From Escarpia spicata (Eukaryota > Annelida > Polychaeta > Sabellida > Siboglinidae): DNA of 64,000 nucleotides. Under the pieces are notes generated by a model that did no database searches, was not told the origin of the DNA, and worked only from the letters and a program-made list of their open reading frames with translations. The translations under genes were made by a program, and so were the position numbers. The stretch's first letter is position 1, and each line of letters opens with the position of its first letter. Shown in pieces: positions 36,803 to 48,778 of the stretch. The stretch spans positions 10,530,331 to 10,594,330 of the forward strand of contig OZ023214.1 in assembly GCA_963995525.1 (NCBI GenBank). The letters run 5' to 3'.

Positions 36803-37430
36803 TAAAAAAAATGGCTGATATATGAATGTCGGCGAAGGTCAAAAGGTAATATATTTGAAATCGCCGTACCCAAAAAAACTATATTTTGACGTTAGCTATG
36901 CAGCTCTAGGTTACGGCGATCTTAACATACGGGAATAATAGTCTGTAACGGGCGTCATCTTTAAAAATAGCGAATACGTCAATGTCACTGAAGGTTAAAT
37001 GTAACATATTTAAAATCGCTGCCCCCCAACACTTTACAAAAACGTACATACTACTGCTCTATGTAATATCGTTGCTGAGATATGATAACATTTGTATTGA
37101 CGACCGCCATCTTTTAAAATGGCAGATGTAAATGTCACAGAAGGTCAAATGTAAAAAAATTTGAAATCATTGACTCCTAAAACCGATATATTGACACCAA
37201 AAGTGTGGTTATAACTTATAAGTGACACAGTTGTTACAATATGAGGAAACTGGATTTGGTGGCCATTTTAAAGATGGCCGCCAAGTCAATAAAGCTACTC
37301 ATTTGGAAAGGTTATCATATATTTTTGTACTTATAGTGGTGGCACAAATAATTTGCCACCAACGAAGGTTTGTCACCCCCCCAGGTGGTACAGACATCTG
37401 GTCTGGCCCATGGACTAATATGATGTTCCG
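36790..37430. repeat. Right terminal inverted repeat, four internal subrepeats
   Basis: Read on the minus strand it shows four blocks with gaccttc, gtgacattgac and ccatttttaaagatggcg-like phrases, one more than the left side. The innermost block includes aatggcgcccgtg, which is the start codon region (Met-Ala-Pro-Val) of the enclosed gene. Confidence 0.8.
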
Positions 37431-39604
37431 AGTCTGCGTGCCGGAATGATCGTTTTGGTGGATCTCGTGCTGTGACACAACCATAATATCTTTCTCGGAG
37501 TATAATTCCATGTAATGTGCTGAAGTCGTATCGTACAATGTGTTGCGTTTACAATTAAGATACTGTATATGAAGTGATCAATGTACGTTATAAGGCCATT
37601 GTATTTATAGTTTCTGCTGTCTGTCTATGTTATATATAGTTCCCTTTTAGGAAATAAAGCAGTTTATGTGTACAAATAGTGTAGGATATTCACTATGACA
37701 ACGTAAAAGCCAACTGAGCTATATTGTTGATCGTCATTCGTATAACGAAAACGGCAGAACACAACGTCACAAGGATAACCTCATCTTACAAACACTCTCG
37801 TACCGAATACACTGGTGTTGCTCCGGCAAGGATTGCACTGCTCAAGGGCAGAAATGGCGGGTTACTGTTGTTCAGTTAATGTCAGTGACTGTAGGTAACG
37901 TCAGAGGTGTGTTGTCGTTAACACATTGCCCGACCAGGCGGGGGTCTGTCACGCCGCGGGCTTCCCTGCGCTCTTACCTGGTTCGCGTCCGTCGAGGAGT
38001 TCACTCAGCATCCGGATACATGATGCTCACCGCAAGTTTCAGTCTCCGAGTCTCGACTACCGCCTCTAGGTTTCGACTCAGTTACGACAGTTTCCTTAAG
38101 TAACATTAACATCTGTGAAACAAAGCAAAACAAGGGCAGGTACAGAATTCTGGCAGAATTTGAGTGCTCGGAGTTTGTTGTTTTGGGGTGGAAACAACCG
38201 TCATTTTTTCCTAAATGTGTTGTCTTGGAATACGAAATTTCAACTCGACGTCTGCTCTGAAATAACATTAACTGGTTATAAATTGGGGACTGGAGCACAT
38301 TATCAAATGTCAACAAACAAATTACATTATGTTCTTTCATCCTGAAACTGTCTTTCAAACCAGCCTCGTCATCATCTCCGCTTCCGTCTTTCCTTTGTTA
38401 ACTCTTTGCAATTCAGCCATTCTTAGCATCCAGTTATTTTAGCAACGTATCACTGCATGTTATTCTTCCTCCTTGTTCACTGCCGTGCTGTGGTGAGGGT
38501 CATGTACAATACTGTTGAACCACCCGTTCTGTTCTTCTTTTTATAGTTTCCTATCAGCAGCCCGTTCTCTCAATCTTTCATCCCCCTTGATCTTCTATTA
38601 TTCATCCTTCGTCTTTATCATCTTCCTTTTCATCCTCAGCGCCTTTCTGAAAATACGTGATTAGAAGCTATTTTGGACATGATTTTCCAAGGGGCGAGAA
38701 AAGGGGGTGAACACGCATAAAAGTATCTACATTGGCTGTGCGAGCTAAGGGAGATGGGAAACATTTCCTCTATTGTTTAAATCTGGAATTGAGATTCATT
38801 GGGCTGGTTTCAATCGCCTATCTTCACTAAATAATAGTAAATAAAATTAGATAGGTCTGTATAGGCGGCAGGCACTATATGTCACCCGAAATTATTGTCT
38901 GGTGGTCTGTTAATGATACTGGAGTCACACATTCGGCGAAACGTCTTGGCTGAACTTGTGTGCGTTTTATTCTTGACGCGCACCGGAAGTAGTTGCGTTC
39001 TGCGCAACAAAATTTGAGGTCGAAGAAATTTCTCAGAAGGTATGGCAGACTCAGCTCCGTCTATAACTCTGTACATACATAAAAGTAGCATGTCTTTCCG
39101 CCGATTACAATGTAAGTGGAGTTCTAAATGTGCAAGTATATTGGAGCGCATCCAGACGTCTAGAACGATAGTATATGGAGGTGACGTTTATGCTCCGAGC
39201 AAGCAACTGAGCCGTTGTTGATTGGGATGACACTTGGAATATCATCGGGAGAAAGTCGAGGAAGTCGATTGCAATGATGTAGCATGCGTGTTATGCAACG
39301 CAACATACCGCTCGCTCGTGTCTTCTCTAAAAGTATGCACCTGTCACTATTGATCATTCAAATTCACAATGAAATAGTGCGCTTCGGGAATAAAACAGCT
39401 CTAAAGATGAGTGATGTACAATTGCAATAATGATTGTAGCCATTGCTGTTGCTCTCGTGACGCCATTCAAATTGGTTCCTTGTCGTACATCATTTACGTG
39501 AAGAAAACATTCTAACAGTCGGATACGCCAATAGTTTGTATTCGTTTTCACTGCTGTTTGTACCATCTTCGTGTATACTCTAAACGCTGCCATAATCATT
39601 CATA
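37431..39604. other. Intron sequence, nothing recognised
   Basis: Several frames of 65-117 codons have no recognisable domain. Confidence 0.5.
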
Positions 39605-39605
39605 T

Positions 39606-39668
<63 letters not shown>
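39605..39668. repeat. (CACG)n / (CA)n microsatellite
   Basis: Four acgc units followed by about 22 ca dinucleotides. Confidence 0.93.
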
Positions 39669-39669
<1 letters not shown>

Positions 39670-39672
<3 letters not shown>

Positions 39673-41354
39673 ACCTAACCCTGCAGAGGATCATAGATAT
39701 ACCTACACTGACACTTTCATAGCTCCCAAACAGCCAATAGATCATTAGTTTTCAGTACAGCGCAGGTGTTATTGTCCTTAAATATATAAATATGTTTATG
39801 TAAAATCCAAGAAAGGAAGAACCTTCTAAGAATCACTGGCATTTTATTTGTCTACCCTGAACCCGGAAGTAAAACAGTAATCCACCCCCGAATGCAATGC
39901 GCGCTGTAATTAAACGAGAGCGGATCCAATCGGAGACCGTGACACAGGAAGTTGTTGCATCCTGCGCACGCTCAGCGCAGACACCGGTGGGACGTGCGCA
40001 GCGGTGTAAGAGAAAACGGGAGCTGTCGAGTATTTCGGTGTCAAGGCTGCGCATTCCGGCCGTGCCTCCGCAAAGCGGTTGCTATCAAGCAACATATCGG
40101 GCCGGCAGCGTACACCAGGTGCTGACGACTAGTTAGGAATTAGGGAGCCACTTCAGATACGGCGTCAGAACGATATTATTAGCCGGAATCTGGTCCGTCT
40201 AGCCAGCGATGATCTCGTATCAGCTGCGCAGCGAGTGGCGTTGTCTTCCCAGAACACTGCTGGATTCTTTCTGCGTATGGACCTTAAGCGGCGAGCGGAG
40301 ACACAAGCCTCCGGGCAGGGCACGCGACCAGAACATGCAGCATATCTCCCGTGTCACTGTCACTAAAGCAATTGAGACACCGACACGTTCATCAATGACC
40401 ATTAGATTCCGTGGATTGGTAGATCGGTCGTTAGTTTCATTGGAAGCTAAAGAGAGAGAGTGGATTTGTAAGACTGCGCCTGACGGCGTCTAACCTAAGC
40501 GTATTTGGAGGGCATGGTAGAATTAAGATATGCGTAGTCAGGACACTCAGTGTGTTTGTTTTAGTAGTAGGCCTATATGATTTATCCTGATCCTGTAACG
40601 AATATATCTACACCAGTTAATATCTCGTTTACTTCAACACCTGCATTTGTGAACATGTTGTTGCTCTAAATGAAAACGGCAAATATAAAAAACGCGTTCC
40701 ATTCTACATTGTACGGCTCTAACCACATAACATACTGTTCAGGTCATATCACCGTAATGCAGGCTTTCCTGATTTAATGAAACGGGATTACTGTAGATAT
40801 GTTATCGTGTCTAGTAGAGCCATTCCTCAATTACGAATGAAGCCAGTTGGTCTTCATCATTTCATTAGCAGTGTATGTGAGTGCTGCATGCGTCTGTGTA
40901 GTCATATGATCCAGTACCATTCATTTAAACTAATCTACACAAAACTACTCTCATCAAAAAACAGAGTCAGTCGACGTACACAACCCGTGGCATTAAGACT
41001 GAACAACCTATTAGAAGGACATCGCTCCTGACTCATAATTCGCACAACACATCTGTGAGCCGCAGAGCAAGGTCGGACAACAACACGTGTTATCTGTCAT
41101 CGTGCGTTGTGTGCGCGCACGTGTAAAGACGGTATTTACGGTATGTTTTGCACGAACTGTGAACGTCACTCCGGCCTGACGGATCACACCGGTCCCCGTC
41201 ACTCCGGAATCTCCTTTTAATTAGCTTTGCAGTTTTTATATTTAATGGTAATCGTTTTCTGGGAATTCCACCAACCTTCGATCAGTTTCTCGGTTTTCAC
41301 GCCCGACCTCTTTTCTACCGAGCTGGTACACACTTGCAGCAGTAGCAAAATGAA
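39670..41354. other. Intron sequence, nothing recognised
   Basis: No supported gene or element. Confidence 0.5.
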
Positions 41355-41571
41355 GTTGACCCACAGCTAAGTCGACCCACAGATAAGTTGACCCACAGCT
41401 GAGTCGACCCACAGCTGAGTCGACCCACAGATGAGTCGACCCACAGCTGAGTCGACCAACAGCTGAGTCGACCCACAGCTGAGTCGACCCACAGCTGAGT
41501 CGACCCACAGCTGAGTCGACCCACAGCTGAGTCGACCCACAGCTGAGTCGACCCACAGCTAAGTCAACCAT
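41355..41571. repeat. Minisatellite, 16-bp unit, about 13 copies
   Basis: Unit gtcgacccacagctga, with occasional aag, gat or cca variants. Most units contain two perfect six-base palindromes, gtcgac and cagctg. A minus frame of Val-Asp-Ser-Ala-Val-Gly-Arg-Leu-Ser type runs through it with no unique flank. Confidence 0.95.
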
Positions 41572-41664
41572 CCATTAATAAAAAACAGTTATCACAAAGT
41601 ACAAAAATCATATTTTATACATCTAAGTGTTTTCATAGTCAAATGTCGAAACTGCTCCATTAAA

Positions 41665-41808
41665 ACCAGTCCTCGGTGGACACCGTCGGGACAGCGCAAT
41701 GTGCCCATTATGGGCAGGTTATCGCAATTGGCAGGTAATGGACAATGCAAACTAGTCATTCGGGACTTTCAAATGTCTAATGTAGACAGGTGTTCATTAA
41801 GGACTGGT
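41665..41808. mobile_element. Small inverted-repeat element (MITE candidate)
   Basis: Terminal arms accagtcctcggtggacacc (41665-41684) and the complement of accagtccttaatgaacacc (41789-41808) match at 16 of 20 positions. The total is about 144 bp with no coding capacity. Confidence 0.5.
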
Positions 41809-41809
41809 A

Positions 41810-42936
41810 TCCGCTAAGACATTTTACATTGAATTTGATGAATTGCGACCAACACACATGATAGGACAGATAATTATGTATCATGTTGGTCAGACGTATA
41901 TTATATAATAGCAACATAAACTTACGTGTAGATAAATTTATATAGTATTACCTAGTTCGAACCAGCTCTGTTTGAACGCAGCTCCAAGCTCTATTTATAT
42001 ATACACAAATAGGTTAAGGCGCTAGGCCGGGGTAATTCCATATTTCCGGTTGCGTGCGCAATCATATTCGATGGCTAAGTCAGAATTATTTATATTGTTG
42101 TTGTTGTAATTTAACCGTTTCTCCTCCAAAATTGTACAGTGCAAACGTGGACTATGTAACTAATTCACCGACCCTAAACGCATTTCTGCTTCGAAGTAAA
42201 ACAAGTGTGCGAATTATCTAGTCTGGGCGCAGTCTGTAAAAACGCAACATTTGACATTCCATGACCGCAGTGCACCGCCAGTGTTAGTACTGACGGAACA
42301 TCGAGAGAAAAACACCTTTGCCACCGAGCCAGAAAACGTGATGATAGGAAGCGAATGTCTGCAGACCGGCCCGGCGATATACAGGCCGAGCTAATTCATC
42401 GCTAAAACGCCACTTCGCGATAAGCTGCGAGTTCTTTGCGATGCGTGTAAGGCTCAATTAAACTCGAGATATGACAGTCATTGGGGCACGTGGGACGATA
42501 AACCCACGCACGGCTGTGTTTAGAGAGGTCGTGCTGGTCCACGGGTTGATATGACGTCATAATGGCCCACTGCGTTCTGGAGCGCTGTGGCACAATAAGG
42601 AAACGTCGGGTTCTCGGTCCTTTGCAGCCATTTCGGAGATTGGGAAATTTCGTTCATTCCACTTTGCTTCATAAATTATAAATACAATGTTGTTTATATG
42701 TCAACGTTGGTGTTGGAATTTAATGATGACGTGTTACGTGCTTCGATCGGCTCACTGGACATCTTAGCATCTTACAAAATAATGTACTTTACCTATCGGG
42801 CCTACATCAACTCTGTAAAATATTATTTAGATATAAAATGGGTATTCGCAGTAACGAGATATGATCACACAAAAATTAAACCATAGATACTGCATAACAA
42901 ACAATGAAGCAGCACTTCGCGTCTATCAGGCAGAGA
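41810..42936. other. Intron sequence, nothing recognised
   Basis: No supported gene or element. Confidence 0.5.
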
Positions 42937-43965
42937 CAGGGTTGCATGGTTTTAGCCACATGGTGGTTAAAACCGCTTAAAACCACGGTTAAAACCATCC
43001 CGTCTAAAACAGATTTTAGCCACTAAAAGTGGCTAAAACTGGCTAAAACTAAAAAATATACTCCTGTGTGCATAAAATCATAAGAATAATTGTTCAAAAC
43101 TGTTTCTAATACAGTTTAGACACCTTATGTGCTAAAAAAAAGAGTTAAGACAGTCTATGCTGTACACCGAGATCTTGAGTTAGCAAATTCACACAGACAT
43201 AGTCTGTCGCATCATCGTAAGTCTCATTTGAGAAAATAATGAATAAAAATGAGAAAACAAGAAAAGCTGTTAAGAGTGTGCTGAGTTGGACTATATGAAT
43301 GACTAAACTGCACATGGCGTGCTACACTGGACTCTGTTCAACTATATGGACCTTATCATGTGCTAGACGATGTGCTCAACTGAACTGCTATAATGGACTA
43401 CACATTGAAACATGGATGTGACATTTCCACATAATGCTCTATGTAAACTCTATAAAGTTCAAGTCAGTAACCTGTAGTCTTGTATATCAACTTTGATTTA
43501 ATATTGACATTGATTTAATTGTAATTATAAGTGTTAGTTTTTAGTTTACAAGTAAGTTCATATTCTAAGTTTATAATATTGCATGTTACAGGGATAAAAT
43601 GATATAAGCAAAGTTTCTATGCAGTTTACTTGTAGGTAAATAAATAGGTAATTTTAATCATAGTATTTGTTGTTGTTTATTCTCTGTTGTACATTTTGCT
43701 GTGAAATGTGAATACGATGTAGCACTACAACATATTGGTATTAATTAAGTGTTAGTAGACACTTTAAGATGTTCATACAACTGGATAGGTGTTTATGCAA
43801 TCCATTCTCTACATATTAGCAATGGTCACACAAAATCCATGAGGTTTTAGCCAGTTTTAGCCGGTTAAAAGTGTCAAAAAGTGGTTAAAACCTAGTTTTA
43901 GATGGTTTTAGCCACCGTCGCGGCTAAAACAGCTTTTAGCCGGCTAAAACTCAGAGAGGCTGAAT
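42937..43965. mobile_element. Non-autonomous element with terminal arrays of ggttttagcc / ggctaaaacc
   Basis: The first about 110 bases (from cagggttgcatggttttagcc) and the last about 120 bases (to ggctaaaactcagag) consist of many short direct and inverted copies of ttttagcc and ggctaaaa. They surround an AT-rich 800-bp interior without a supported frame. A start with caggg is common in hAT-type elements, but the right end does not mirror it and no 8-bp target duplication could be fixed. Non-autonomous DNA element or fold-back element is the best reading. Confidence 0.6.
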
Positions 43966-44340
43966 CCTACGTCGAAGCTGCTAGATAATACTAACATTTC
44001 CAGAATTGATTGCATGTATGTTGACTAAAACCGGCCGTGGTGTCGCATTAGTTCGTGCCATGCGAAAATACAGACGATCGACGATGAGCGCTATTTTAAG
44101 AGAGCCAGGAAAAAGAGATTTGTTATAGAACCAGTCAACTCGCTACGGAAGGTGAGAGACGTGGCATGAACCCGGAGCACGGCAGCTTCCTACTTTTAGA
44201 CCAAGTTTCCTTCTGGTAGATCGAAGAGTTCAAACAACGGAAGACAGAGAATGTGTCAGTTAACCGTGCAGGACGCCATATAGCTCCGAATAAACAGGAT
44301 GTGGCAAACACAAACGAAACATGTCCGGGTGAAATCGGCT
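43966..44340. other. Intron sequence, nothing recognised
   Basis: No supported gene or element. Confidence 0.5.
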
Positions 44341-44351
44341 GAACACAGTTT

Positions 44352-44412
44352 ATAATAATAGTAATAATAATAATAATAATACAAATAAACAATAATAACA
44401 AGAGTAACAATA
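44352..44412. repeat. (AAT)n-rich tract
   Basis: Imperfect aat and aac trinucleotides. Confidence 0.8.
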
Positions 44413-44529
44413 ATGTAAATGTTGCTGTTGTTGTTGGTGCTGAAAATAACTATAAAATAAACAACATGATGACAATCATGAAATCATGTAAAAGACGAAA
44501 CGTTGAAATACTGTTGATTGGCTGGAATT

Positions 44530-44765
44530 CTTCTGAATTGTTTTTCTGCTTAATAGTTTGTCTTTTGAATTGTCTTTCTTCTTGGTAGTTTGTTTTCTGA
44601 ATAGTTTGTCTTCTGAATAGTTAGTTTGTCTTTTGATTTGTTATTCTTCTACATAGTTTGCCTTCTGAATAGTTTGTCTTCTGAATTGTCTTTCTTCTGA
44701 AAAGTTAGCTATTTTTTTGCATAGTATGTCTTCTAACCAGTTTCTCTTCTAAATAGTTTTCACCT
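44530..44765. repeat. Degenerate minisatellite, about 18-bp unit
   Basis: Repeated phrases cttctgaatagtttgt, cttttgaattgtctttcttc and close variants, period about 18-19 bp, strongly diverged. Confidence 0.7.
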
Positions 44766-46275
44766 TCGTTTCAGTTGATGCCAAGTTAGTTTCATTGCAC
44801 ACCTGCGTTTTCTTTTCCGTCTCTCGTTATCAAAATTCTGTACATGTTCGGCGACAGATTAGCTTATATCATATGCACAGCCGTGAGATGAATGTCATTC
44901 GGTCTGTACATTTGGCGTGACAATGGGTCAAGTGTCTGATGCACAAATATCTTTTTCAAGATGCCTTCGCAGCTTCCGAGAAACAAAGACCTCATCCGCG
45001 TTTCCAGCGTGACCCGGCCCACTTCTGGGAGAGCGACATCAAAGTGTTCGACCGGCTGCCGCGTTCAACAGGTGTACACCATTGTCACACTCCTGTCATT
45101 TAATCGTTTGTCCTTGGTAAGATTCCGCGATATCCCGACGACATTTATCCGCCGGCTCAGCTGCTGTCTCGTCATTAAACGCGTCGATAACGACCGCTGG
45201 ACTGGACGACCCTTACACCAGGTCCACATATCGACACGATTAAAAGGATCAGATCTGCGCATGTCCGCATGCGTGTCTCACGTACGCGGATAACCCGTGA
45301 TGTGCAAACACAAACACGTACACGTGGATAGTACTGCATACGCGCACTCACGCAACGCGGGATATCGTCTGCGACCGGTTTCGGAGGATCCTACAAGGTC
45401 GCACAATTATGGCTGGGCTTAGGCGGAGGCGATAAACAGTATAACGGGTGTTGATGATGGGTTCAGACGCATATTATTATGTGAATGCTGGCGACGACGG
45501 TAGGCGGGATAGATTACTACTTTACAACACGAACAATGCAATTCTTTCGATTATGACTTTCGGTTTTGTCTGAGAACCATGAAAAATGTGTTTGTGACTA
45601 GGGAAATGGACGTAATTTTGAGAACTACAACATTTGTGCTGTGCAGCTAGTTGATAGCTCATGCAAGTGTCTATGACTTATTTTTCGTAAACTTCCGTTA
45701 ATGTATCGGCATCAATGGAACATTAGCTAGATTCAAATCATGCATGGTATAGCTTGAACCGAGAGGTAGTTTCAGTGGTACGCTGCGATGTTTCAACCCA
45801 ATAATTTAATTCGGCGCATTTATGTTTATCAGAAATCAACCGTGATGCGTGGATACCTCAATACTACTCAGTCGATTCTCAACAAGACAATGTGTATTTT
45901 AATACCATACAATGATGTATGAGCTAAGAAACATTCGCGTACCCATGACAACGCCTACCCGGTGCTGTTCTGAAAGCAATTGCAACACAGATGTAGCAAC
46001 ACTAACACAGCGACGCAACATGCTGAGAGACGGGGACGGTAACCAGAACGTGTCGTTATGTCAGCATCGACCGTGCGATATTTACACGTAAATGATGGAT
46101 GAACAAGGCGAGCGGGCCCTGATAGAGTAGTCCGATCACGGCCATCCATCACCGCGGCTGTCGCCTGGCAGCTTTATGAAACCACCGACTCGTGTGTGAC
46201 CGTCATCGACTAACAGCTGCTAATGATTGACAAACGAACAAACCCGACAATATGTCACACCAACAGGCGTGCAGA
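44766..46275. other. Intron sequence, nothing recognised
   Basis: No supported gene or element. Confidence 0.5.
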
Positions 46276-46277
46276 TT

Positions 46278-46352
46278 GCGTCTCGTTCGTGTTTACTGCA
46301 CATTATTCGTACTGGTTGAACTGCGTTCATGCTGAATGCTCATTGTTCGTTG
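46278..46352. repeat. Left part of a 20-bp minisatellite interrupted by a LINE
   Basis: Three consecutive 20-base units, such as cgttcgtgtttactgcacat and cgttcatgctgaatgctcat, match the unit of the array at 46858-47110. Confidence 0.7.
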
Positions 46353-46858
46353 CCAGTCAGACAACGCATTGTGTTTAAAGTACTTGTGTATATTTACAAG
46401 GTGCTCCATGGTTTGGCGCCGAAGTACCTTGCACATCTACTACACCCACGAACTCGCAACCCTCGTCTTCGGCAGCTTCATGACCATCTTCAGCTTGCTG
46501 TTCCACGAGCATCAAAATCCATCGGCAAGCGAGCGTTTGGCGTAACTGGTCCGGCCAAATGGAACGAACTGCCACTGACTCTACGAGATGCTCCGTCTGT
46601 GTTTTTATTTAAACGTCACCTGAAGACATATTTATTTAAACAAACTTATGGTGGACAATAACAAGATTTATTTACAGGACGTTTTAGTGACTCTTATTAA
46701 TTTATTAATCTATTTTTTATTTTGTAAATTAATTAATTTTTAACAAATTTATATATTATTTTAATTGTTTTTATAATGTTTCTATATTGTGAGCGCATTG
46801 ATTAACTGTTAGTTAGAGATCGCGCGGTAAAAGAACCTTTATTATTATTATTATTATT
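46353..46858 (+). mobile_element. L2-type LINE 3' fragment inserted in a minisatellite
   Basis: The + frame (within 46329-46661) encodes the C-terminus of an L2-type reverse-transcriptase protein: LPVRQRIVFKVLV, YKVLHGLAPKYLA, the FGVTGPAKWNELPL block and FKRHLKTYLF, then stop. This region lies after the polymerase domain, so the copy is strongly 5'-truncated although its remaining frame is intact. A 3'UTR with gagcgcattgatt and a (TTA)n tail at about 46838-46858 follows, as in known L2 elements. The ATG at 46329 lies in flanking minisatellite, so it is not a real start. Confidence 0.88.
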
Positions 46859-47110
46859 ATTCGTGCTGGTTGCATCTTGTCTGTATTTGTTGCACATCGT
46901 TCGTGCTGGTTATATCCTCGTTCGTGCAGGTTTCACGTTCATGCTTGTCGCATCTCGTTCGTGCTTGTTGCACCTTGTTCGTTCTGGTTACACCTCGTTC
47001 GAGCTTGTTGCACCTTGTTCGTGCTGGTTACACCTCGTTCATGATGGTTGCACATTGTTCGTACTTGTAGCACCTGTTCCTGGTTCTTGACCATGTTCAT
47101 GCTGACGCCC
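46858..47110. repeat. Minisatellite, about 20-bp unit (right part)
   Basis: Degenerate copies of gttcgtgctggttacacctc and gttcgtgcttgttgcacctt, about 12 units. Frames on both strands are repeat by-products. Confidence 0.88.
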
Positions 47111-47695
47111 AGTGTTCGTGTTGACTGCACATTGCCCGTGCAGGTTTCAAAATGTTCTGGTGTTTGCACCCTGACAGACGATGCACGTACACATGAAGAG
47201 TCAGCGCGGTGTTTTAATGTATGGGATGATGACACATCTTGTTAAACCGAGCCGTCGCTCGTGTACAGAACGTCGATATATCAAGGCCTTTACCTCGTTA
47301 CGTGACAGAACAAAGCCAGGTCAGTATTTGTCTGAGGGCGACCGACTGTCCGTCTACCTCCTTACCGTATCTCGTTCCATCATTTCGGTCGTGTTATCGT
47401 TGACGGCCGCTGTTTGTCCTGCCACGAACTGTCCCGTGGTCCTCGGGGGCTTTGCCGTGCGACCTCGGCGACCAGCGTGATCGCTCGCAACACGGGAAAC
47501 AGACTGCGTAATAGCTACATAATGTATTCTGTTAAGGCCACAGGCTGTTGTTACACGCAGTGCTACTGACGATATATTAGTGTCGTGCCAGCATCGTAAC
47601 CGAGGGGTTAGCGATGCGTTCTGTCTTTGTTATTCTTGGGCAGATACGAAAGTGTCATTATAGGCAGTTGTATACGCGTGCATGAACGCAAACAT
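47111..47695. other. Intron sequence, nothing recognised
   Basis: No supported gene or element. Confidence 0.5.
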
Positions 47696-47699
47696 GCAT

Positions 47700-47895
47700 G
47701 TATATACACACACCACGCCCGCCTGCCCGCCCGCACGCACGCGCACACGCACGCATGCACGCACGCACACACACACACACACACACATACACACACACAC
47801 ACACTCACACCCACGCACGCACGCAGACACGCACGCACGCATACGCACATACGCACACGCGCGCGCGCGCGCACACACACACACACACACACAAT
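47700..47895. repeat. (CA)n / (CACG)n compound microsatellite
   Basis: Alternating ca, cacg and cgcg runs; five overlapping frames of 71-108 codons here are artefacts. Confidence 0.95.
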
Positions 47896-48726
47896 GACAC
47901 ACGCATGTTACGCAAACGCCTGGAACATCGTTCCCTCAGCGCAACGAATCTAAAACACATATATTAAGCGTTCAATAGTCGGTCGGTTCAACGTCTGCAA
48001 GTCGTCGTGTTAGTAAGAACAAAATGTCAATATTGCGAGCAAAAGTACGGGATGCGGCATTGATTTCTTGTCTGCGTAGGCTCGACGTTGTCGGGAAGTC
48101 CGCCGGGCTTCAGATCAGCTCCCGGCTTACGACCCGTGGCACATTGTGTCTGTTTTATTCCCGCTCTCTCTCGGAGAGAATGCCACCAGCGTACGTAATG
48201 TCTTCTCGCCAACAAAACGCCCGTATCTTTGTGATTGAAACATATATTACGTTGTCATTTCCTGTCGAATGCTGGAACATAAGGCCTACCATCGCTGACG
48301 GATGAGGAAATAGCTCTTGTTGAGAAGGCAAGTGGACGGTTCGCAGACTGTGACAATTGAAGGTGATTCCGCCTATTCTGACACTGGTCAGCTAACAACG
48401 GAGTCTATAATTATATTGAGACGCAAAGCAGGTATACCCTTAATATCAGTTTGCCTTTTTGATTATGCCGAGACGTCCCACGAATTAATCGTAGGACACC
48501 GCGAACTAATTGCGTGCGAGGTAGTGGACCAGTTAACGGGCTGTGTGCGGGGTTGTGGGGTACTTCATGGACTGGTGCGTGCATTGGTGAATAAATTGCA
48601 GTGTGTGAGCGTGTGCTAGCGATGGCTCGTATTCCTATCACCATCCCATTCAAGTTGTTTGCGTTTCGCCGCTGCTGCAGGCAATTCCATTTATTTGCCG
48701 TACGTTGGCCAGCATTGAACCCCCCG
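47896..48726. other. Intron sequence, nothing recognised
   Basis: No supported gene or element. Confidence 0.5.
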
Positions 48727-48778
48727 CAGCAATGCCTGCACGCAGCAATGCCTGCACGCAGCAATGCCTGCACGCAGT
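48727..48778. repeat. 17-bp tandem repeat, 3 copies
   Basis: Three perfect copies of gcagcaatgcctgcacg. Confidence 0.9.

Larger units (their letters stand above)
34690..37430 (-). mobile_element. DNA-transposon-like element with very long terminal inverted repeats and a broken nuclease-like gene
   Basis: The two ends are inverted copies of each other: about 34690-35172 on the left and 36790-37430 on the right. The outer landmark is ccatgggcca(a)gaccaga on both sides, and alignment continues inward in the same order to ggcgcccgt. The inverted repeats bracket exactly one gene, a minus-strand frame at 35185-36802. Together this is the architecture of a cut-and-paste or fold-back element of about 2.7 kb. 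I could not define a target-site duplication, and no classical DDE transposase is visible. The alternative is a gene with inverted flanking repeats formed by local duplication. Confidence 0.75.
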
